Of a stretch of 8,751 nucleotides of DNA, positions 6,151 through 8,751 are shown piece after piece. How positions within the stretch are numbered: position 1 is the stretch's first letter; every line of letters begins with the position of its first letter. The stretch is from Candidatus Caenarcanales bacterium. GTDB taxonomy: Bacteria; Cyanobacteriota; Vampirovibrionia; Caenarcaniphilales; Caenarcanaceae. Below the pieces are notes generated by a model. The model worked only from the letters and a program-made list of their open reading frames with translations, did no database searches and was not told where the DNA came from. The stretch covers positions 1-8,751 of the forward strand of contig CANLFK010000090.1 of assembly GCA_947489925.1 (NCBI GenBank), read 5' to 3'. The translations under genes were made by a program, and so were the position numbers.

Positions 6151-7918
6151 TTGGTTCTTTCATATAATCCATTGATGTTTTTGTAGCTCCGAGAAATATT
6201 AATTTATTGGGATATCCAATTTTTTGTAAGCATAATTTAAGTTCTGGGCTAATATCTTTTGATCCAGCAACAATAAAAATTACTCCTTTTAAATTTTTTT
6301 CTTTCGTTATGGTCTTGCAGTTGTATGAATCATCTTTTGTATAACTTAAATTTGATAACCAAGGATCTTTAACGACCCACTGATGATTAAGAGCATATTG
6401 TAACCCTGGAAGATCAAAGAATACTACTGTTGGTGCTTTAGGATAGAGAGACAATATAGAATTTATTTCATTAAGCAAATTATAAGTTTTTTTATCCAGA
6501 AAAATATTTTGTAATAGTCCTTCTTCTATTTTAAATGTTAGTTTTCTTATACTCCCTTGATGACCTGAGATATGACCTGAAGAGATTTGTCTTGTAAAGT
6601 AAAGAGTTGAAATTAAAAGATAAACTGAAAGAAGAAAGGCTGAATAACTTTTAATTTCAAATGGAGAATATCTGAAAAATATTATGATTACAATACTAAC
6701 TAAAAGCATCCAAGAAATTAAATTCGCCTGAACTTGAACAAAACCATTTAAAGTTCCTGCAGATAAAGCAATGGGAGTTACTATCAAGAGGAGAAGAAGA
6801 AGCGAAATTTTAAATCTATCCTTTTTATCATTTAAGCCATTAACGATTAAACCCGCTATACTAAAAATGGTGATAATCGCAGTTAAGAGTGTGGTGGATA
6901 ATGTCAACCAAAAGCGCAAATGAATATTAAATGAATTCCAAATATCTTTAGGATGTAAAAGCTCAATTAAAAAAAAGATACCTAATATTATTGTTATAAA
7001 ATAAACTGCTGAGTAGATAAACTGAATAGAATATTTATTAAAAAATGTTTTTATTTTTTCTTTAAAACTTGATAATAAAACTACAATTAAACTAAAAGAA
7101 ATAACCCATATACCTCTTTTCAACATATCAAAGCCAGATTTACAAAAACTTAGTAGTACAATTCTAGGTGAATGACTTGTGTGAGATTGTATAAAAGTAA
7201 AATAAGCTAACCAGTCAGCTGGATGCATGACAAGAAATAATGAAATAATAAATGAACCAATCAAACCTATTAAAAAACAAAATATAGACCAACCGCAAGT
7301 CTTTGTTTTCCATCTTAATAGAGAAATGAGAAAAATATTGCCTAGTACCAATAAAATAAAAGATGGTGGCTTAATAAATACATCTAGGCATGCCAGCAAA
7401 CCCGATAACAAAAGTAAGATAATTGTTTTTTTATCAAAATATTCTCGACATAAAGCAAAAATAAGACAACTTTGAGAAGTAAGATAAAAGAACTCATTTA
7501 AATGATTATAACTTAGGGTTGTTACGCTAATTTGGTAGGCATACATACTTGAGAACAAAGCCATAGAAGCAAGAAAAACTTTCTCAATTGATTTTAACTT
7601 TAAAGTAGTAGTTTCCAAATAAGTAATGACCATCAATGTTAAAGTACTAGAGCTTATTAGAGACAATAGTAAATGAATAATTCTATAACCGATCAATCCG
7701 GGGTGAAACCATTCAAACATTTTAGATACTAAGAATGGAGTATTAGTAAAATGTGGGTAAAACCCTTCAAAAGCCATTTTATAACTTAAAAGATAATAAC
7801 TTTCATCCCACAAGCTAAATCCTTTATTTAACAAAAATAGATTAATAGCTAGAAAATACAATATTCCAATAACAGAAAAAATTATAAGTATTTTGAAAAG
7901 TCTTTGATTAATATCCAC
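6128..7918 (-). CDS. Large polytopic membrane protein, possible GT-C glycosyltransferase
   Basis: This 596-aa protein has about a dozen hydrophobic segments between residues 9 and 442, followed by a soluble C-terminal region of about 150 residues (443-596). The first loop after TM1 (9-30) contains SLWDESYYLL (35-44); a D-E pair there (D38, E39) is the usual site of the catalytic acid in GT-C glycosyltransferases. The tail includes TVVFFDLPGLQYAL (497-510) and GVIFIVAG (545-552), alternating strands that suggest a small alpha/beta domain facing the periplasm. The start is GTG at 7918-7916, since no ATG occurs before codon 47 and a stop lies six codons upstream; no SD precedes it. Its 3' end overlaps that of the 514-aa gene by 23 bp, tail to tail. 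I do not recognise a specific family; a flippase or polymerase-type role is possible but less likely given the loop motif. Confidence 0.6.
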   Translation of the reverse strand: MDINQRLFKILIIFSVIGILYFLAINLFLLNKGFSLWDESYYLLSYKMAFEGFYPHFTNTPFLVSKMFEWFHPGLIGYRIIHLLLSLISSSTLTLMVITYLETTTLKLKSIEKVFLASMALFSSMYAYQISVTTLSYNHLNEFFYLTSQSCLIFALCREYFDKKTIILLLLSGLLACLDVFIKPPSFILLVLGNIFLISLLRWKTKTCGWSIFCFLIGLIGSFIISLFLVMHPADWLAYFTFIQSHTSHSPRIVLLSFCKSGFDMLKRGIWVISFSLIVVLLSSFKEKIKTFFNKYSIQFIYSAVYFITIILGIFFLIELLHPKDIWNSFNIHLRFWLTLSTTLLTAIITIFSIAGLIVNGLNDKKDRFKISLLLLLLIVTPIALSAGTLNGFVQVQANLISWMLLVSIVIIIFFRYSPFEIKSYSAFLLSVYLLISTLYFTRQISSGHISGHQGSIRKLTFKIEEGLLQNIFLDKKTYNLLNEINSILSLYPKAPTVVFFDLPGLQYALNHQWVVKDPWLSNLSYTKDDSYNCKTITKEKNLKGVIFIVAGSKDISPELKLCLQKIGYPNKLIFLGATKTSMDYMKEPIKLYLHP

Positions 7919-7923
7919 AATGG

Positions 7924-7951
7924 TTAGGTTAAATGATTAGGTTAAATGATT
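7924..7951. repeat. Tandem 13-bp repeat in the divergent spacer
   Basis: TTAGGTTAAATGA occurs twice in immediate succession (7924-7936 and 7937-7949), followed by TT as the start of a third unit. It begins 5 bp upstream of the GTG start of the minus-strand membrane protein, in its leader. It could be a replication-slippage duplication or a direct-repeat binding site. Confidence 0.7.
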
Positions 7952-7987
7952 TAGACTAAAGTATATTTTACATTTCATTATTTAACC
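7940..7987. promoter_or_regulatory. Nested palindromes beside the tandem repeat, possible operator
   Basis: GGTTAAATGAT (7940-7950) finds a near-perfect inverted partner at 7977-7987 (10 of 11 positions). Directly after the first arm, TTTAG-A-CTAAA (7950-7960) is a perfect 5-bp palindrome around one base. The cluster lies between divergently transcribed genes, a natural place for a regulator or for the promoter of the minus-strand gene. Function is inferred from position only. Confidence 0.3.
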
Positions 7988-8009
7988 AGTGAATATTATA
8001 ATGCAAAAG

Positions 8010-8035
8010 AGGAGAAAGAAATGAAAGAATGTTAG
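8010..8035 (+). other. Strong Shine-Dalgarno with a four-codon reading frame
   Basis: AGGAG at 8010-8014, 6 bases before ATG 8021, is a textbook translation start, yet the frame ends after M-K-E-C at TAG 8033-8035. A TATAAT (7997-8002) lies just upstream, too close to the SD to serve it well. It may be the stump of a lost gene, a leader peptide for the glycosyltransferase 124 bp downstream, or chance in purine-rich DNA. Confidence 0.3.
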
Positions 8036-8114
8036 TTGAGACACTCTTTTCAATGATGAGCAGATATTTTATCTTCTATTGTACAATCTACAAGAATTTT
8101 AGACTAATTGTGTG

Positions 8115-8120
8115 TATAAT
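8115..8120 (+). promoter_or_regulatory. Possible -10 box for the right-hand glycosyltransferase
   Basis: A consensus TATAAT lies 38 bases before the ATG at 8159, which would give a leader of about 30 bases. No convincing -35 hexamer sits 16-18 bases upstream (AAGAAT at 8092-8097 is a poor match), so the site is tentative. Confidence 0.35.
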
Positions 8121-8158
8121 CATTAAATACGAAATTGTTAAATAAGAAAATCGTCGTG

Positions 8159-8751
8159 ATGCCACAAGTTAAGTTGTCAGTAATAATGCCCGTTTTCAAT
8201 GTGGAGAAAACAATAAAAGAGGCATTGGATTCGGTTCTTATGCAAGAAGTGAATTTTCCTTATGAGATTATTATTTGTAATGATTGTTCCACTGATAATA
8301 CTTTAAACATAATTAACGAATACAAAGATAAATTTAATAATATTATATTTCTTAATAATGCAACAAATTCAGGTAATGCTATTAGTTTTTATAATGCTCT
8401 TTGTATTGCTAAAGGTGATTATTTTTGTGTTCTCGATGGAGATGATTTTTACACGGTCAGGAATAAATTACAAAAACAAGTAGATTTTCTTGATTCAGAC
8501 GAAAAAGAAAATTATGCTGGTGTATGTCACAACTATCTAACACTATTTGATGATGGAAAAGTTTTATCTGACTTTGAAGATAAAGAAGAAAAAGATTTTA
8601 GCTATGTAGATTTCTTAAATAAGGCCTTTTATTACCATACATCAACTTATATGTATAGAAATATATTTAAGGATAATATTTTGTCCGATCTCCAAAAAGA
8701 CGAACTCAGAGGGGATAATCCTCGAACATTTTTAGTTTTAAAGTTTCATGG
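8159..8751 (+). CDS. Family-2 glycosyltransferase, cut by the right edge
   Basis: An open frame of 197 complete codons runs from ATG 8159 to the window end with no stop. It starts MPQVKLSVIMPVFNVEKT, the standard N-terminal strand of GT2 enzymes. It has NDCSTDNT at 41-48, where D42 should contact the nucleotide, and VLDGDD at 91-96 with the metal-binding D93-x-D95. The region about 49-90 (ending in AKGDYF) follows the GT2 pattern of helix, strand and helix. No membrane segment is seen so far, so it looks like a soluble cytoplasmic enzyme that adds one sugar to a growing glycan. A GTG directly before the ATG is in frame and could serve instead; no SD is clear. The catalytic base region and any C-terminal domain lie beyond the edge. 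Donor and acceptor are unknown. Confidence 0.88.
   Translation, partial: MPQVKLSVIMPVFNVEKTIKEALDSVLMQEVNFPYEIIICNDCSTDNTLNIINEYKDKFNNIIFLNNATNSGNAISFYNALCIAKGDYFCVLDGDDFYTVRNKLQKQVDFLDSDEKENYAGVCHNYLTLFDDGKVLSDFEDKEEKDFSYVDFLNKAFYYHTSTYMYRNIFKDNILSDLQKDELRGDNPRTFLVLKFH

Noticed and set aside
7227..7475. Plus-strand frame of 82 codons within the 596-aa membrane protein gene
   Set aside because: The minus-strand frame has a continuous membrane-protein pattern; this one is its shadow.

Overview
The window is strongly AT-rich (around 30% GC by eye). It reads as part of a bacterial surface-polysaccharide (O-antigen, capsule or similar glycan) locus. Two family-2 glycosyltransferases, a sugar-nucleotide epimerase/dehydratase-type SDR, a two-subunit transketolase and two large polytopic proteins resembling GT-C glycosyltransferases lie close together, with strand switches between small blocks. 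Nothing fixes the taxon. Low GC, weak Shine-Dalgarno sequences and a relic MNT / DUF4160 / DUF2442 cluster would suit Campylobacterota or another AT-rich, probably Gram-negative lineage, but that is a guess.

Layout. (1) 1-2017, minus strand: the first codons of an unidentified gene leave the left edge. Upstream of it are a GtrB/DPM1-like glycosyltransferase (123-1067) and an SDR epimerase (1064-2017), which overlap by the four bases ATGA and are probably translationally coupled. (2) 2018-2785, plus strand: a decayed accessory island. It holds a broken MNT nucleotidyltransferase (nonsense codon plus two frameshifts), the C-terminal remnant of a DUF4160 protein, and an intact DUF2442 gene. A 22-bp direct repeat brackets the DUF4160/DUF2442 part. 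(3) 2786-6150, plus strand: the N- and C-terminal halves of a transketolase as separate genes 11 bp apart, then a 514-aa membrane protein. (4) 6128-7918, minus strand: a 596-aa membrane protein whose 3' end overlaps that of the preceding gene by 23 bp. (5) 7919-8751: a repeat-rich divergent spacer, then a soluble-type GT2 gene that runs off the right edge.

How the genes may work together (inference): the GtrB-like enzyme would load a sugar, perhaps tailored by the SDR, onto polyprenyl phosphate. The GT-C-like proteins are the kind of enzyme that uses such lipid-linked sugars on the outer face of the inner membrane. The split transketolase would supply or modify an unusual sugar by ketol transfer. 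The right-hand GT2 would extend the glycan in the cytoplasm. I see no RNA genes, CRISPR array, insertion sequence or convincing terminator. I do not see a clearly new system; the most unusual items are the dedicated transketolase pair and the relic toxin-antitoxin-like cluster.
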